From assembly GCA_913778495.1 (NCBI GenBank), contig CAJYVD010000034.1, positions 186,001-250,000 on the forward strand: a stretch of DNA of 64,000 bases. The letters run 5' to 3'. The DNA comes from an uncultured Pantoea sp. GTDB taxonomy: Bacteria > Pseudomonadota > Gammaproteobacteria > Enterobacterales > Enterobacteriaceae. The position numbers and the translations under genes are program-made. This document shows positions 1 to 9,478 of this stretch, piece by piece. The notes under the pieces were generated by a model. The model worked only from the letters and a program-made list of their open reading frames with translations, made no database searches and had not been told where the DNA came from. Positions within the stretch are counted from its first letter, which is position 1; each line of letters starts with the position of its first letter.

Positions 1-155
1 ATTTCATCCTGGCTCAGCCCCTTAAGGGCTTTTTCCGCGCCCACGTAACCGTTTTTGCTGCGGTATTCGTCTAGCCAAATCGGTTGCTTATCGTCACGCA
101 GACGCCACGTCAGCGGGTGCGTTTCCGCAGTACGAATGATCTGTTTAAAGGTCAT
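1..155 (-). CDS. nuoF: NADH-quinone oxidoreductase subunit F, 5' part only
   Basis: First 51 codons of the FMN- and NADH-binding subunit of respiratory complex I; the rest lies beyond the left edge of the window. The visible N-terminus contains [20 protein letters not shown], which matches enterobacterial NuoF closely. The ATG at 155 overlaps the nuoE stop codon in an ATGA tetranucleotide (152-155), which implies translational coupling. NuoF forms the peripheral NADH dehydrogenase module with NuoE and NuoG, and carries FMN and one 4Fe-4S cluster; those motifs lie outside the visible part. Confidence 0.93.
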   Translation of the reverse strand, partial: MTFKQIIRTAETHPLTWRLRDDKQPIWLDEYRSKNGYVGAEKALKGLSQDE

Positions 156-667
156 GGATACTGCTCCAACAGGTTGGCGATGCCTTCCGGCGTCAGATGA
201 ACGTGCGTATCGTCGTTGACCATCATGGTTGGCCCTTTGTCGCAATTCCCCAGGCAGCACGTGGGCAGCAGGGTAAAGCGGCCATCGGCCGTGGTTTGGC
301 CCGGCTTGATGTTCAGGTTCTGCTCAAGCGCGGCCTGAATACCCTGATAGCCCGTGATGTGGCATACCACGCTGTCGCAGTAACGGATCACGTGACGCCC
401 TACCGGTGTGCGATAGATCTGGCTGTAGAACGTGGCCACGCCTTCGACGTCACTGGCAGGAATGCCGAGCACATTGGCAATAGCATGAATGGCGCCGTCT
501 GGCACCCAGCCGCGCTGTTTCTGCACAATCTTTAACGCTTCGATCGACGCGGCACGTGCATCTTCGTAATGGTGTTTTTCATGCTCAATAGCGTGGTGCT
601 CGGCCTCGCTCAGCACAAAGACCTCGTTAGGGTCGATGGTTTGAATGGCAATTTTTTGATCGTGCAT
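152..667 (-). CDS. nuoE: NADH-quinone oxidoreductase subunit E (2Fe-2S)
   Basis: 171 aa, close to the 166 of E. coli. This is the thioredoxin-fold 2Fe-2S subunit of the NADH dehydrogenase module on the cytoplasmic arm of complex I. The cluster ligands of the family are visible as C97 and C102 (YCDSVVC) and C138 and C142 (CCLGNC). Two bases separate it from nuoCD, and its stop overlaps the nuoF start, so it sits inside the nuo operon. The N-terminal 35 residues are His/Glu-rich and slightly longer than in E. coli. The identification is secure. Confidence 0.97.
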   Translation of the reverse strand: MHDQKIAIQTIDPNEVFVLSEAEHHAIEHEKHHYEDARAASIEALKIVQKQRGWVPDGAIHAIANVLGIPASDVEGVATFYSQIYRTPVGRHVIRYCDSVVCHITGYQGIQAALEQNLNIKPGQTTADGRFTLLPTCCLGNCDKGPTMMVNDDTHVHLTPEGIANLLEQYP

Positions 668-669
668 AA

Positions 670-2469
670 TTAGCGGTCCACGTCTGACATAACAAAATCG
701 ATGCTACCAAGGTATACGATCAGGTCGGATACCAGACTGCCGCGGATTACCGAAGGAATCTGCTGCAGGTGCGGGAAGCTCGGCGTGCGCACGCGCGTGC
801 GGTAGCTCATGGTGCTGCCATCGCTGGTCAGGTAGTAACTGTTGATGCCTTTGGTCGCCTCGATCATCTGGAATGATTCGTTGGCTGGCATCACTGGGCC
901 CCAGGAAACTTGCAGGAAGTGCGTAATCAGCGTTTCGATGTGCTGCAGCGTGCGCTCTTTCGGCGGCGGCGTGGTCAGCGGATGATCGGCTTTGAACGGG
1001 CCTTCCGGCATGTTTTTCAGGCACTGCTCAAGAATGCGCAGCGACTGCCACATCTCTTCCATTTTCAGCTGAACGCGCGTGTACGCATCGCTGATTCCCG
1101 CCCCCACCGGCACCTCGAAATCAAAGTTCTCGTAGCCCGAATAGGGACGCCATTTACGCACGTCAAAGTCTAAGCCCGTCGCACGCAAACCGGCACCGGT
1201 GGTTCCCCACGCCAGCGCTTCATCCATGTTGTAGGCAGCAACGCCTTGTGAACGGCCCATCAACACGGTATTGCGCAGAGCGGCTTTGTCGTACTCTTTC
1301 AGACGCTTAGGCATCCAGTCGAGGAATTCACGCAGCAGACGCTCCCACCCTTTTGGCAGGTCATGGGCTACGCCACCAATACGGAACCACGCCGGGTGCA
1401 TACGGAAACCGGTAATCGCCTCTACGACATCGTAAATTTTTTGACGATCGGTGAAGGCAAAGAACACCGGTGTCATCGCGCCGACGTCTTGAATAAAGGT
1501 TGAGATGTACAGCAGGTGGCTATTGATGCGGAACAGCTCGGAGAGCATAACGCGAATCACATTGACGCGATCCGGTACCGTGATGCCGGCGAGTTTTTCT
1601 ACCGCCAGCACATAAGGCATCTCGTTAACGCAGCCGCCCAGATATTCGATACGGTCAGTGTAAGGAATATAGCTGTGCCACGATTGACGCTCGCCCATTT
1701 TCTCGGCGCCGCGGTGGTGATAGCCCACATCCGGCACGCAATCCACAATCTCTTCACCATCCAGCTGCAAAATGATGCGGAACGCACCGTGCGCCGACGG
1801 GTGGTTTGGACCCAAGTTGAGGAACATGAAGTCCTCGCTGTTGGTCCCGCGCTTCATTCCCCAGTCTTCTGGTTTGAATGTCAGCGACTCCATCTCCAGA
1901 TCCTCTTTTTGCTTGGTCAGCGTAAAAGGATCGAATTCGGTGGCGCGCGCTGGATAATCTTTGCGCAGCGGATGCCCTTCCCACGTCTGCGGCATCATGA
2001 TGCGCGTCAGGTGTGGGTGGCCATTGAACGTAATCCCAAACATCTCCCAGGTTTCGCGCTCGTACCAGTTGGCGTTGGCGAAAATTTTGGTGATGGTGGG
2101 CACATTCAGATCGTTTTCAGATAACGCCACCTTGAGCATGATGTCGCGGTTGCGTTCAATAGAAAGCAGGTGGTAGAAAACGGAAAAATCCGCCGCCGGG
2201 AGACCGGCACGGTGGGTGCGCAAACGTTCATCCACGCCGTGTAAGTCATAGAGCATGACATACGGCTTAGGCAGTTTGCGCAGGAACTCGATGATCTCTG
2301 GCAGCTGTTCACGCTTAATCCAAACCACCGGAATGCCGGTGCGGGTAGCCTGAACGGTAAAGGCATCAGGCCCAAAACGGTTACGCAGCTCGCCGATAAC
2401 CGGATCATCAAGGTGATCGCGGGTTTGCCAGCCAGGCTGAGCGAGATCTTGCGTGGTTAAATCTGTCAT
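670..2469 (-). CDS. nuoC: NADH-quinone oxidoreductase fused subunit C/D
   Basis: 599 aa. The N-terminal part (about 1-180) is the 30-kDa NuoC domain and the C-terminal part (about 210-599) the 49-kDa NuoD domain, fused as in other enterobacteria. The NuoD part contains the quinone-site region around [13 protein letters not shown] and ends in [12 protein letters not shown]. It acts in the connecting module of complex I that passes electrons from cluster N2 to quinone. The start at 2469 has a GAG-type ribosome binding site a few bases upstream. About 116 bp separate it from nuoB, a comparatively long gap for this operon. Confidence 0.98.
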   Translation of the reverse strand: MTDLTTQDLAQPGWQTRDHLDDPVIGELRNRFGPDAFTVQATRTGIPVVWIKREQLPEIIEFLRKLPKPYVMLYDLHGVDERLRTHRAGLPAADFSVFYHLLSIERNRDIMLKVALSENDLNVPTITKIFANANWYERETWEMFGITFNGHPHLTRIMMPQTWEGHPLRKDYPARATEFDPFTLTKQKEDLEMESLTFKPEDWGMKRGTNSEDFMFLNLGPNHPSAHGAFRIILQLDGEEIVDCVPDVGYHHRGAEKMGERQSWHSYIPYTDRIEYLGGCVNEMPYVLAVEKLAGITVPDRVNVIRVMLSELFRINSHLLYISTFIQDVGAMTPVFFAFTDRQKIYDVVEAITGFRMHPAWFRIGGVAHDLPKGWERLLREFLDWMPKRLKEYDKAALRNTVLMGRSQGVAAYNMDEALAWGTTGAGLRATGLDFDVRKWRPYSGYENFDFEVPVGAGISDAYTRVQLKMEEMWQSLRILEQCLKNMPEGPFKADHPLTTPPPKERTLQHIETLITHFLQVSWGPVMPANESFQMIEATKGINSYYLTSDGSTMSYRTRVRTPSFPHLQQIPSVIRGSLVSDLIVYLGSIDFVMSDVDR

Positions 2470-2585
2470 ACGTTACTCACCATTCCGGCCTGTACTCAGG
2501 CACTCAAATGAAAGCGTCAGGATGGCGGCACACAATAAATTGTCATTTTCTGCTGCGGCCGAAATGCCATCCTTCTACGGGTCGC

Positions 2586-3263
2586 TTAAACTTCGTCTGG
2601 GGTTCTCAGGTTGGTAACGGCGATACGTTCACCGCGCTTCCTTTCACGCTCAGACTGCATATTGGCACGGTAAACACCTTGGTCGCCTACCACCCAAGAG
2701 AGCGGACGACGCTCTTTACCGATGGATTCACGCAGCAGCAACAGCGCCTGCATGTAGGCTTCAGGGCGCGGCGGGCAGCCAGGAATATACACGTCTACCG
2801 GCAAGAATTTATCGACGCCCTGTACCACCGAATAGATGTCGTACATGCCGCCTGAGTTGGCGCAGGCACCCATAGAGATCACCCACTTGGGTTCCAGCAT
2901 CTGGTCGTACAAACGCTGAATAACGGGCGCCATTTTGGTAAACGGCGTGCCTGCAATCACCATGAAGTCAGCTTGACGCGGCGAAGCACGCATAACTTCG
3001 GCGCCAAAGCGCGCCACATCATGCACCGCTGTGAATGACGTGGTCATTTCTACATAGCAGCAGGAAAGGCCGAAGTTATAGGGCCAGAGAGAGTTTTTGC
3101 GTCCCCAGTTCACCATGTCGTGCAGAGCATGCTCAAGCTTGCCCATATACACGCTACGGTGTACGTGCTGCTCCAAAGGATCAGTCACAATCTCTTGTTT
3201 TTGCAGGGGATAACGATCGTTATCGCCGCCGTTCGGGTCTACGCGTGTCAGCGTGTAGTCCAT
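2586..3263 (-). CDS. nuoB: NADH-quinone oxidoreductase subunit B (cluster N2)
   Basis: 225 aa, essentially the family length. NuoB holds the terminal 4Fe-4S cluster N2 next to the quinone site. The tandem cysteines C68-C69 in the motif SCCYVEM and the later cysteines in [10 protein letters not shown] and PGCPPRPEA are the expected ligands. It begins 15 bp after nuoA and belongs to the same operon. Nothing unusual is seen apart from a basic C-terminal tail ending in RTPDEV. Confidence 0.98.
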   Translation of the reverse strand: MDYTLTRVDPNGGDNDRYPLQKQEIVTDPLEQHVHRSVYMGKLEHALHDMVNWGRKNSLWPYNFGLSCCYVEMTTSFTAVHDVARFGAEVMRASPRQADFMVIAGTPFTKMAPVIQRLYDQMLEPKWVISMGACANSGGMYDIYSVVQGVDKFLPVDVYIPGCPPRPEAYMQALLLLRESIGKERRPLSWVVGDQGVYRANMQSERERKRGERIAVTNLRTPDEV

Positions 3264-3278
3264 CTTATTGCCTCGCTT

Positions 3279-3722
3279 TTACTGCTTATGAGGATTGGTG
3301 TGGTTATGGCTAACCGGGCTTGATTTGACCACCACGCGGCGGCGCGCAGGCGCCCAATCCAGCGCACCAATGCGCACCAGATAAACCAGGCCAGCCAGTA
3401 GCACCAAAATGAAAATTGCGGCTTCGACAAAGCCGACCCAGCCGCTTTCGCGGATGGAAGTCGACCAGGCGTATAAAAAGAGGGCTTCGACGTCAAAAAT
3501 CACAAAGAACATCGCAACCAAATAGAATTTTGCGGAGAGACGAATGTGGGTATCACCCACGGACTCAATGCCTGACTCGAACGGGGTGTTTTTATGACGC
3601 GCCCGCGCCCGACCACCCAGCAACCAACCGCCGGTGAGCATAAAGGCGCAGAGGCCGAATCCGATGACAATAAAAACGATAAATGCCCAGTTGTGGGCAA
3701 TGACTTCAGTGGCTGTTGACAT
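3279..3722 (-). CDS. nuoA: NADH-quinone oxidoreductase subunit A (membrane)
   Basis: 147 aa membrane subunit at the junction of the membrane and peripheral arms of complex I. Three hydrophobic segments are visible, near residues 12-32, 65-88 and 98-118, with the conserved acidic motif FDVEALFLY in the second. It is the first gene of the operon, so the nuo promoter or promoters should lie in the 653 bp between it and lrhA. An AAAGAG ribosome binding site precedes the ATG. The C-terminus is His/Lys-rich. Confidence 0.97.
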   Translation of the reverse strand: MSTATEVIAHNWAFIVFIVIGFGLCAFMLTGGWLLGGRARARHKNTPFESGIESVGDTHIRLSAKFYLVAMFFVIFDVEALFLYAWSTSIRESGWVGFVEAAIFILVLLAGLVYLVRIGALDWAPARRRVVVKSSPVSHNHTNPHKQ

Positions 3723-4375
3723 ACTCTTTGCTTACTCATCAAAAGTGGCGATGGCATCCTGCTCGCGCGCAGCAAACGCACCACATCGATTCAAGGGAAG
3801 GAGAAAAAACCTTATAAACTGTGCTGTCATTGTGGATTAAACAGCAATTTTATAGGGGTTTTTACTCCTTTCTATAACCTTTTGTCAACTTTGACAAAAG
3901 TATCCAAACATTATTTTACACCCGCATCATATTATTAACATTCCCCTTCCCGAGCGCCAGCTAAATCGCTTCAGTCTGTGAGGTTATTTTTCAGTGTAGT
4001 GGGAATTAACATGCATGGATCGCGTCATTAACCCCCATATTTTGGCAGGTCTTACGGGGATTTCCGCCCCCTTAAAAGGGCTATTTTTATGATCCAGAAC
4101 ACATAATTATCTTTTTTGATGCAAAAACAAGCGGTACTGCACTGTCTTAACGGCGCGGCACTCTTATGCAAAATGATAAGAAACATCCAATTAATTCCAA
4201 AATGGAATAAAAATACATCTTTTAACTGCCGGTAAAGCTTACAGGCTGCAAACGCGTTAAAAACGGCAGGTAAACAGGCGAAAAAAAAGCCTTAGCTGCG
4301 GAATGGCAGTCTAAGGCTTATTTTCAGGCTTTATGAATGCGAGCGCGCGGTATCATCACCGCGCTTTATCACGCT
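3723..4375. promoter_or_regulatory. lrhA-nuoA intergenic region (nuo promoter region)
   Basis: 653 bp without a convincing gene. E. coli has a similarly long region here, carrying the nuo promoters and sites for ArcA, NarL and Fis (known from E. coli, not demonstrated here). Directly visible are an A/T-rich tract, a perfect 8-bp inverted repeat TTTTGTCA-N4-TGACAAAA at 3880-3899, and the lrhA terminator hairpin at 4282-4320. I could not place a -10/-35 pair with confidence. Confidence 0.6.
4282..4320 (-). terminator. Rho-independent terminator of lrhA
   Basis: On the minus strand, a stem with arms AGCCTTAG and CTAAGGCT, extended by CTGC/GCAG, is followed by eight T residues. It lies about 55 bp after the lrhA stop and separates lrhA from the nuo promoter region. 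Confidence 0.88.
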
Positions 4376-5299
4376 TTACTCTTCGTCATCCAACAGCAGC
4401 GCACCATCGGCGTTTGCACTTAAGTTGTAAGGATCGTTCGTCGATTGCATCGCGTTGAAAATAGCCAGCGCCAGCTCGTTTTCGCTGTCCGGGTTGCGGC
4501 ACAGCAGGTACTGCGTATCAGGCAGAACCGGCAGACCTTCCGCCGCTCCCATAACGCGCAGCTCTGGGCTCATCATTTCCACCGGACGCGCCGTTACGCC
4601 TAAACCTGCTTTCACCGCAGCGCGCACGGCAGCCAGCGTTGAAGCGACATAAGATATCCGCCAGGGAATGCCGGCTTCGTTAAGGTGGTCAATCGCCATA
4701 TCGCGATACGGGCTTGGCTCATCCAGCAAGACCAGTGGAATCGCTTCGCCGCGCTGGAAAATGTAGTCTGCCGCACAGTACCAAAGGGTTGGCGAGGTAC
4801 GCAGCACCTGATGAGTAAAGTTGCCCGGACTGGAGGTGGTCACCACCAGATCGACTTCGCCTTGGTTCAGCATTTCCATCATGAAAGGATTACGCTTGAC
4901 CCGAACGTCGATGGCCAGTTTCGGATACACCGACGTTACGCGGTTAAGCAGAAACGGCAGAATAGTATCGGAAGTGTCATCAGAGGCGCCAATGGTCAGT
5001 ACGCCCTGAATGTTGCTGTACATTAAGGAGGTGCAGGCTTCGTCATTGAAGCGCAGGATTTTGCGCGCGTAGCCCAACAGTTGAATGCCGTGCTCCGTAA
5101 GCAATTTATTACGTCCATGTCTGGCAAACAGCTCTTTACCTACCAACTGCTCCAGACGCTGCATCTGCTGGCTTACCGCTGACTGGGTTCTGCATACGGC
5201 TGCAGCTGCCGCTGCGAACGTATTCAGATCAGCAACAGCAACAAAAGTACGCAGCAGATCGAGGTCGAGATTGAGTATCGGACGATTTGCATTAGTCAT
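4376..5299 (-). CDS. lrhA: LysR-type regulator LrhA
   Basis: 307 aa (E. coli LrhA 312). The winged helix-turn-helix occupies about residues 10-70 ([20 protein letters not shown], then [14 protein letters not shown]), followed by a periplasmic-binding-protein-like effector domain. In E. coli, LrhA represses flhDC and so flagella and motility, and affects rpoS and type 1 fimbriae; related Erwinia/Pantoea proteins control motility and exopolysaccharide. It is placed upstream of nuo on the same strand as in E. coli and has its own terminator. A 955-bp region lies upstream. The C-terminus diverges and ends in acidic residues. Confidence 0.96.
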   Translation of the reverse strand: MTNANRPILNLDLDLLRTFVAVADLNTFAAAAAAVCRTQSAVSQQMQRLEQLVGKELFARHGRNKLLTEHGIQLLGYARKILRFNDEACTSLMYSNIQGVLTIGASDDTSDTILPFLLNRVTSVYPKLAIDVRVKRNPFMMEMLNQGEVDLVVTTSSPGNFTHQVLRTSPTLWYCAADYIFQRGEAIPLVLLDEPSPYRDMAIDHLNEAGIPWRISYVASTLAAVRAAVKAGLGVTARPVEMMSPELRVMGAAEGLPVLPDTQYLLCRNPDSENELALAIFNAMQSTNDPYNLSANADGALLLDDEE

Positions 5300-6254
5300 G
5301 TTTTTTCTTCACTTATAAGATTTTTTTAAACTACTACCCTGGTGTATCACCGCTTATCAAAGTGACAAGCGATAATGGTGCTTGACGGCCGCCCTGTGCT
5401 GAAGCGTCCATCTAAAATCGTGTTAAACGGAAACCGACGCCCTCTCTCCCATTCCTCTGGAGCAGCGCCATCAATCAAAGACAGAACAACCTCGGGCAAA
5501 ACCTGCGTGTAAAAGATGCAGGCAGCTGCATAGTTGTCTGGTTTCCCGCGGAAAAGACCTGCGGGGCAAAAGCGGTAACTGCGTGTTTTGCTGATGCGAA
5601 GCGTTAAAACGCATCAAATAATAAGTTATACTTAATCATTTTTAGGGTAAAAATGGAAATGTTTTTGTGCCAAACCGTGCGATTTTCCTGCGTAACGTCC
5701 ATAAAATACCGCATTTGCCACTTTTAACGTTTCGGAAAACGGTTACCTGACGTTTTTTACCAGGGGCTAAAGATCCAGCAAAAATACTATTTAATCTCTG
5801 TTTACTGTCGTGTTTAAGGTCAGCTCTGCTTCTGTTTTTATGGCTAGAAAGTGAATAATCATTCACTCGCGAAATTGTTTTACCCACTCTACCGCCCTCA
5901 AGTGAACAATTATTCGGCATCTAAAAAGATTCCTTTAACTATTTCATCACGTCGCTAATCACTTTCCTTACACATGAAGGAAAAATATCACTGCAATTTA
6001 ACCGGAAGACATAGGACGAAGCCGGAAATGAATCGGAGCTATTTGGCATGTTATGCTGGTTTTGGCTTTAAAATAAGTTTTTCTACGTGCGCACTGGCGG
6101 TGTTACGCCGCTTTCGTACTAGCTATGACCGCAAAAAATGCCAAACGCGCCAAAACCCGCCGCTGCCCTTCTTTTGTCGCAGTGAGAGGAGTAAATTGAG
6201 CGAGTTTTATTTTTTGCGGCAGGTTAAAGGACTCTGCCCACTGAGGCGGCAACG
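5300..6254. promoter_or_regulatory. lrhA-alaA divergent intergenic region
   Basis: 955 bp holding the divergent promoters of lrhA (minus) and alaA (plus). The two longest ORFs here (5642-5920 minus, 5974-6258 plus) have no protein-like features. Visible signals are a 7-bp inverted repeat TGATGCG/CGCATCA at 5592-5616, an ARG-box-like palindrome at 5850-5867, a related copy at 5901-5915, and a possible short leader ORF at 6196-6258. In E. coli, lrhA has a long untranslated leader, so a long leader on the minus side is plausible. Confidence 0.6.
5850..5867. promoter_or_regulatory. ARG-box-like palindrome (candidate ArgR site)
   Basis: AGTGAATAATCATTCACT has 7-bp perfect arms around AATC. The core TGAAT-N4-ATTCA matches the ArgR box consensus (TGAAT-WWWW-ATTCA) except for one C in the spacer. 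A weaker copy with core TGAAC-AATT-ATTCG is at 5901-5915. Classical ArgR operators are pairs about 21 bp apart; here the centres are about 50 bp apart, so function is uncertain. Confidence 0.4.
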
Positions 6255-6258
6255 ATGA
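6196..6258 (+). CDS. Possible 20-codon leader peptide overlapping alaA
   Basis: A TTG start at 6196 follows a GAGAGGAG sequence (6184-6191) by 4 nt and opens a 20-codon frame whose TGA (6256-6258) overlaps the alaA ATG (6255-6257) as ATGA. The peptide would be [20 protein letters not shown]. Four of its codons are Arg (CGG, AGG, CGG, CGA), all uncommon in enterics. It could couple alaA translation to upstream translation. The TTG start and short length make this tentative, and no homolog is known to me. Confidence 0.3.
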   Translation: MSEFYFLRQVKGLCPLRRQR

Positions 6259-7472
6259 ATTTTCAAATTGATAAATCCGGCAAGCTGGAAAATGTCTGTT
6301 ATGACATCCGTGGTCCAGTGCTGAAAGAAGCAAAACGCCTTGAAGAAGAAGGCAACAAAGTTCTCAAACTGAACATTGGCAACCCCGCCCCCTTTGGCTT
6401 TGAAGCCCCCGACGAAATCCTGGTCGATGTGATCCGCAACCTGCCCAGCGCGCAGGGTTATTGTGATTCAAAGGGACTCTATTCCGCACGTAAAGCTATC
6501 ATGCAGCACTATCAGGCGCGCGATATGCGCGACGTGACGGTAGAAGATGTCTATATCGGCAATGGCGTCTCTGAACTGATTGTTCAGGCCATGCAGGCGC
6601 TGTTAAACAGCGGCGATGAGATGCTGGTACCGGCGCCTGACTATCCGCTGTGGACAGCGGCTGTCTCGTTATCGGGCGGTAAAGCCGTACATTATCTGTG
6701 CGACGAATCAGCCGGCTGGTTCCCGGATCTCGATGACATTCGCAGCAAGATCACCCCTCGCACACGCGGCATCGTCATCATTAACCCGAATAATCCCACC
6801 GGCGCGGTATACAGCAAAGCACTGCTGATGGAGATTGTGGAGATTGCCCGCCAGCATAATTTGATTATTTTCGCGGATGAAATCTACGACAAAATTCTCT
6901 ATGACGAGGCGCAGCACCACTCTATCGCCGCACTGGCGCCCGACCTCTTAACGGTGACGTTTAACGGGCTTTCCAAAACTTACCGCGTGGCGGGTTTCCG
7001 GCAGGGTTGGATGGTGCTGAATGGTCCCAAGAACCACGCCAAAGGCTACATCGAAGGGCTGGAAATGCTGGCGTCGATGCGTCTGTGCGCTAACGTGCCC
7101 GCGCAGCACGCCATTCAAACGGCGCTAGGGGGCTATCAAAGTATCAGTGAGTTTATTGCGCCCGGCGGACGGCTCTACGAGCAGCGTCAGCGCGCATGGG
7201 AGCTGATCAACGATATTCCCGGCGTGAGCTGCGTGAAGCCGCAGGGGGCGCTTTATATGTTCCCGCGTATCGATGCCAAAAAATTCAATATCCTCGACGA
7301 CCAAAAAATGGTGCTCGATTTTCTGTTGCAGGAAAAAGTGCTGCTGGTGCAAGGAACGGCGTTCAACTGGCCATGGCCCGATCACGTGCGCATTGTCACG
7401 CTGCCACGCGTTGACGATTTGGAAATGGCGATCAACAAGTTCGGCCGTTTTATTCTCGGCTATCGCCAGTGA
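6255..7472 (+). CDS. alaA: Glutamate-pyruvate aminotransferase AlaA
   Basis: 405 aa fold-type I PLP aminotransferase making alanine from pyruvate with glutamate as amino donor. It is nearly collinear with E. coli AlaA (YfbQ). The PLP lysine is K241 in [12 protein letters not shown], and the family motif INPNNPTGA precedes it. The start at 6255 has GAGG 8 nt upstream and gives an N-terminus aligned with E. coli ([20 protein letters not shown]). A strong hairpin separates it from yfbR. Confidence 0.97.
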   Translation: MNFQIDKSGKLENVCYDIRGPVLKEAKRLEEEGNKVLKLNIGNPAPFGFEAPDEILVDVIRNLPSAQGYCDSKGLYSARKAIMQHYQARDMRDVTVEDVYIGNGVSELIVQAMQALLNSGDEMLVPAPDYPLWTAAVSLSGGKAVHYLCDESAGWFPDLDDIRSKITPRTRGIVIINPNNPTGAVYSKALLMEIVEIARQHNLIIFADEIYDKILYDEAQHHSIAALAPDLLTVTFNGLSKTYRVAGFRQGWMVLNGPKNHAKGYIEGLEMLASMRLCANVPAQHAIQTALGGYQSISEFIAPGGRLYEQRQRAWELINDIPGVSCVKPQGALYMFPRIDAKKFNILDDQKMVLDFLLQEKVLLVQGTAFNWPWPDHVRIVTLPRVDDLEMAINKFGRFILGYRQ

Positions 7473-7477
7473 TCCTT

Positions 7478-7512
7478 ACCGCAGAAGGGGGCACCTGCCC
7501 TCCTTCTGCGGT
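7478..7512. repeat. Long hairpin between alaA and yfbR
   Basis: Arms ACCGCAGAAGG (7478-7488) and CCTTCTGCGGT (7502-7512) are perfect complements, and the stem continues inside with GGGCA/TGCCC around a 2-nt loop and one bulge. The result is a stem of about 16 bp. No T-tract follows, so it is more likely an mRNA-stabilising or REP-like structure than an intrinsic terminator. Confidence 0.75.
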
Positions 7513-7582
7513 GGCTGCGTCAAAAGTGTATACTGGCATGCTCTCAGTGAAGCACGCCCCGCAGCGTCAACAGGAATCCGTC

Positions 7583-8182
7583 ATGACCCGTAGTCACTTT
7601 TTTGCCCATCTCTCGCGTCTCAAATTAATTAATCGCTGGCCGCTGATGCGCAACGTGCGCACCGAAAATGTCTCAGAGCACAGCCTTCAGGTTGCGATGG
7701 TGGCGCACGCGCTCGCGGTGATCAAAAACAAAAAGTTCAATGGCAATCTTAACGCCGATCGCATCGCGATGCTGGCGCTCTATCATGACGCCAGTGAAGT
7801 ATTAACCGGCGACTTGCCGACGCCAGTGAAGTATTACAACGCGCAAATTGCCCATGAATATAAGAAGATTGAAAAAATCGCGCAGCATAAGTTGATCGAG
7901 ATGCTGCCGCCAGAACTGCAGGATGCCTATCGCCCGCTATTGGACGAGCATCTGCATACGGAAAGCGAGCAAGCGGTGGTCAAACAGGCGGATGCGCTGT
8001 GCGCCTACCTGAAATGTCTGGAGGAGCTGTCGGCAGGCAATAATGAGTTCCTGTTGGCAAAAGCGCGGCTGGAGAAAACTCTGGCGCAGCGGCGCTCACC
8101 GGAAATGGACTATTTTGTCGAGGTCTTTATTCCCAGCTTCAGCTTATCGCTGGACGAAATCTCGCAAGACTCACCGCTCTAA
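7583..8182 (+). CDS. yfbR: 5'-deoxynucleotidase YfbR
   Basis: 199 aa, the same length as E. coli YfbR, an HD-domain phosphohydrolase that dephosphorylates deoxynucleoside 5'-monophosphates. Metal and catalytic residues are visible: H33 (SEHS), H68-D69 (YHDASE) and D77 (GDLPTP). The ATG at 7583 is chosen over the longer in-frame start at 7469 because the protein from here ([20 protein letters not shown]) is collinear with the E. coli N-terminus and the upstream residues cover the hairpin region. Confidence 0.96.
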   Translation: MTRSHFFAHLSRLKLINRWPLMRNVRTENVSEHSLQVAMVAHALAVIKNKKFNGNLNADRIAMLALYHDASEVLTGDLPTPVKYYNAQIAHEYKKIEKIAQHKLIEMLPPELQDAYRPLLDEHLHTESEQAVVKQADALCAYLKCLEELSAGNNEFLLAKARLEKTLAQRRSPEMDYFVEVFIPSFSLSLDEISQDSPL

Positions 8183-8183
8183 G

Positions 8184-8206
8184 CAAAACGGGCCTTAGCG
8201 GCCCGC
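8184..8206 (-). terminator. Weak terminator after hxpA/yfbT
   Basis: Minus-strand hairpin CGGGCC-N5-GGCCCG is followed by TTTTGCTT, in the 27-bp gap between the convergent yfbR and hxpA genes. The stem is short and the T-tract interrupted. Confidence 0.5.
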
Positions 8207-8209
8207 TGC

Positions 8210-8872
8210 TTAATCGACGGTGGTCAATGCCACGTCACCCGCCGAGCTTTTTTCGACCCGCAGCGGCTCAAGGGTGTCCACGCGAAGCAGCAGCGCATCG
8301 CCACGCGGCGCGTCGGCCGGTGGATTAACCGCCACCACGGCGCAGCCTGCGTCTAATCCCGCAATAATGCCTGCCGGGGCGTCTTCAACCACAATGCATT
8401 CCGTTGGAGAGAGTCCCAAACGCTCGGCGCCTAATAAATAGGGCTCGGGATGCGGCTTGCCGTGGGTGATGTTCTCTGCCGTGATAAAAACCTCTGGCAG
8501 GGGTAATCCTGCGGCTTTGTGGCGCGCATGTGCGACCGGCACAGAGCCCGATGTGACGATGGCCCACGGGATCTGCTGCGCATTCAGTGATGCCAGCAGG
8601 TTTACCGCGCCGGGAATCGCCCGTACGCCGTGGGTATCCTCTGCTTCAAGGCGTTCCAGCCAACGAAACTCCGCCTGAATCGCCTCTTCGCTCTCTCCGG
8701 GCATAAAGTGGCGCAGTGAACTCATGGCCGGTTTGCCGTGGATAAAGCCAAGCACCTCCTCGGCTGGAATGCCGTGGCGTTCGGCCCAGCGCGACCAGGC
8801 GCGGACCACTGCAGGCAAGGAATCCACGAGCGTGCCATCGAGATCAAACAGAAAGCCCTTGTACTTCTTCAC
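8210..8872 (-). CDS. hxpA: HAD-family sugar phosphatase HxpA (YfbT)
   Basis: 220 aa (E. coli YfbT 216). Haloacid dehalogenase phosphatase with nucleophile motif FDLDGTLVDS (D10, D12), a helical cap, the Ser motif VTSGS, the Lys motif GKPHPEPY and the terminal VVEDAPAGI. The E. coli enzyme acts on sugar phosphates such as fructose-1-phosphate and hexitol phosphates. It is convergent with yfbR. E. coli yfbS, which lies between these genes there, is absent here. Confidence 0.92.
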   Translation of the reverse strand: MKKYKGFLFDLDGTLVDSLPAVVRAWSRWAERHGIPAEEVLGFIHGKPAMSSLRHFMPGESEEAIQAEFRWLERLEAEDTHGVRAIPGAVNLLASLNAQQIPWAIVTSGSVPVAHARHKAAGLPLPEVFITAENITHGKPHPEPYLLGAERLGLSPTECIVVEDAPAGIIAGLDAGCAVVAVNPPADAPRGDALLLRVDTLEPLRVEKSSAGDVALTTVD

Positions 8873-8992
8873 GCGTCTCTCCTTTTTCAGGCATTGAAAC
8901 TTTATTGGCGCGTTAGTGTGCCATAGGCAAGAGCGGATAGGTATGCCAACGCATGTTACTGCGGCGCACGGCGCATGGGGGAAAGCAAGGAG

Positions 8993-9016
8993 AGCGCCCC
9001 GACGGTTGGGGGCGCT
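8993..9016 (-). terminator. Candidate terminator hairpin after yfbV
   Basis: Arms AGCGCCCC (8993-9000) and GGGGCGCT (9009-9016) form a perfect 8-bp GC-rich stem 10 bp after the yfbV stop. Only a C/T-mixed tract follows on the minus strand, so termination efficiency is doubtful. Confidence 0.45.
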
Positions 9017-9025
9017 GTTGAGGCA

Positions 9026-9478
9026 TTACAGATCGTCGAGGAAGGTGCGATCGAGTTGCTTGAATGCGCGCTTCAGCACGTCAGCCAGTGACTGGTACGT
9101 CGGCTTGCCCTGCACCGGCGCGCTGGCCTGGCCTGCCTCCTCCAATTTAGCGCGAACTTCGTGAAACCAGTTCAGCAGCGTGGGTGGCAGCGGCGTGACG
9201 GCGCGTTTACCCAGCCACCACAATCCCTGCATAGGCAAGCTACAGGCAAAAAGCGCGGTCGCAATCGCGGGGCCAAGCTGGCCGCCCAGCGCAATCTGCC
9301 ACGTCAGGGTGAAAACCGCTAACGGGGGCATAAAACGAATCGCGAAGCGGGTGGCCGTTACCACGCGGTTCTCAGGAAAGACCGGCGCGAGGCGTTTATC
9401 CGCCGGCCACGTCTTCATGTAGTGCTGGCCGCGCTGAAATAATCCAAACCAGCCGGGATTGCCAGTGTCATTTGCCAT
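9026..9478 (-). CDS. yfbV: UPF0208 membrane protein YfbV
   Basis: 150 aa (E. coli 151). Inner membrane protein with two hydrophobic segments in the middle (around [18 protein letters not shown] and [18 protein letters not shown]). E. coli YfbV has been implicated in insulating the Ter macrodomain from MatP; a molecular mechanism is not established. The start at 9478 is preferred over 9490 because the upstream ATGAGG is itself the ribosome binding site (GAGG 6 nt before this ATG). It is divergent from ackA, as in E. coli. Confidence 0.9.
   Translation of the reverse strand: MANDTGNPGWFGLFQRGQHYMKTWPADKRLAPVFPENRVVTATRFAIRFMPPLAVFTLTWQIALGGQLGPAIATALFACSLPMQGLWWLGKRAVTPLPPTLLNWFHEVRAKLEEAGQASAPVQGKPTYQSLADVLKRAFKQLDRTFLDDL

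Noticed and set aside
5642-5920. 92-codon minus-strand ORF upstream of lrhA
   Set aside because: Basic, low-complexity translation in an A/T-rich regulatory region; covers the ARG-box-like palindrome; no homolog recognised.
5974-6195. ATG-initiated extension of the alaA leader frame
   Set aside because: The longer 94-codon reading has no ribosome binding site of note and no protein-like pattern. Only the last 20 codons, behind GAGAGGAG, are worth considering.
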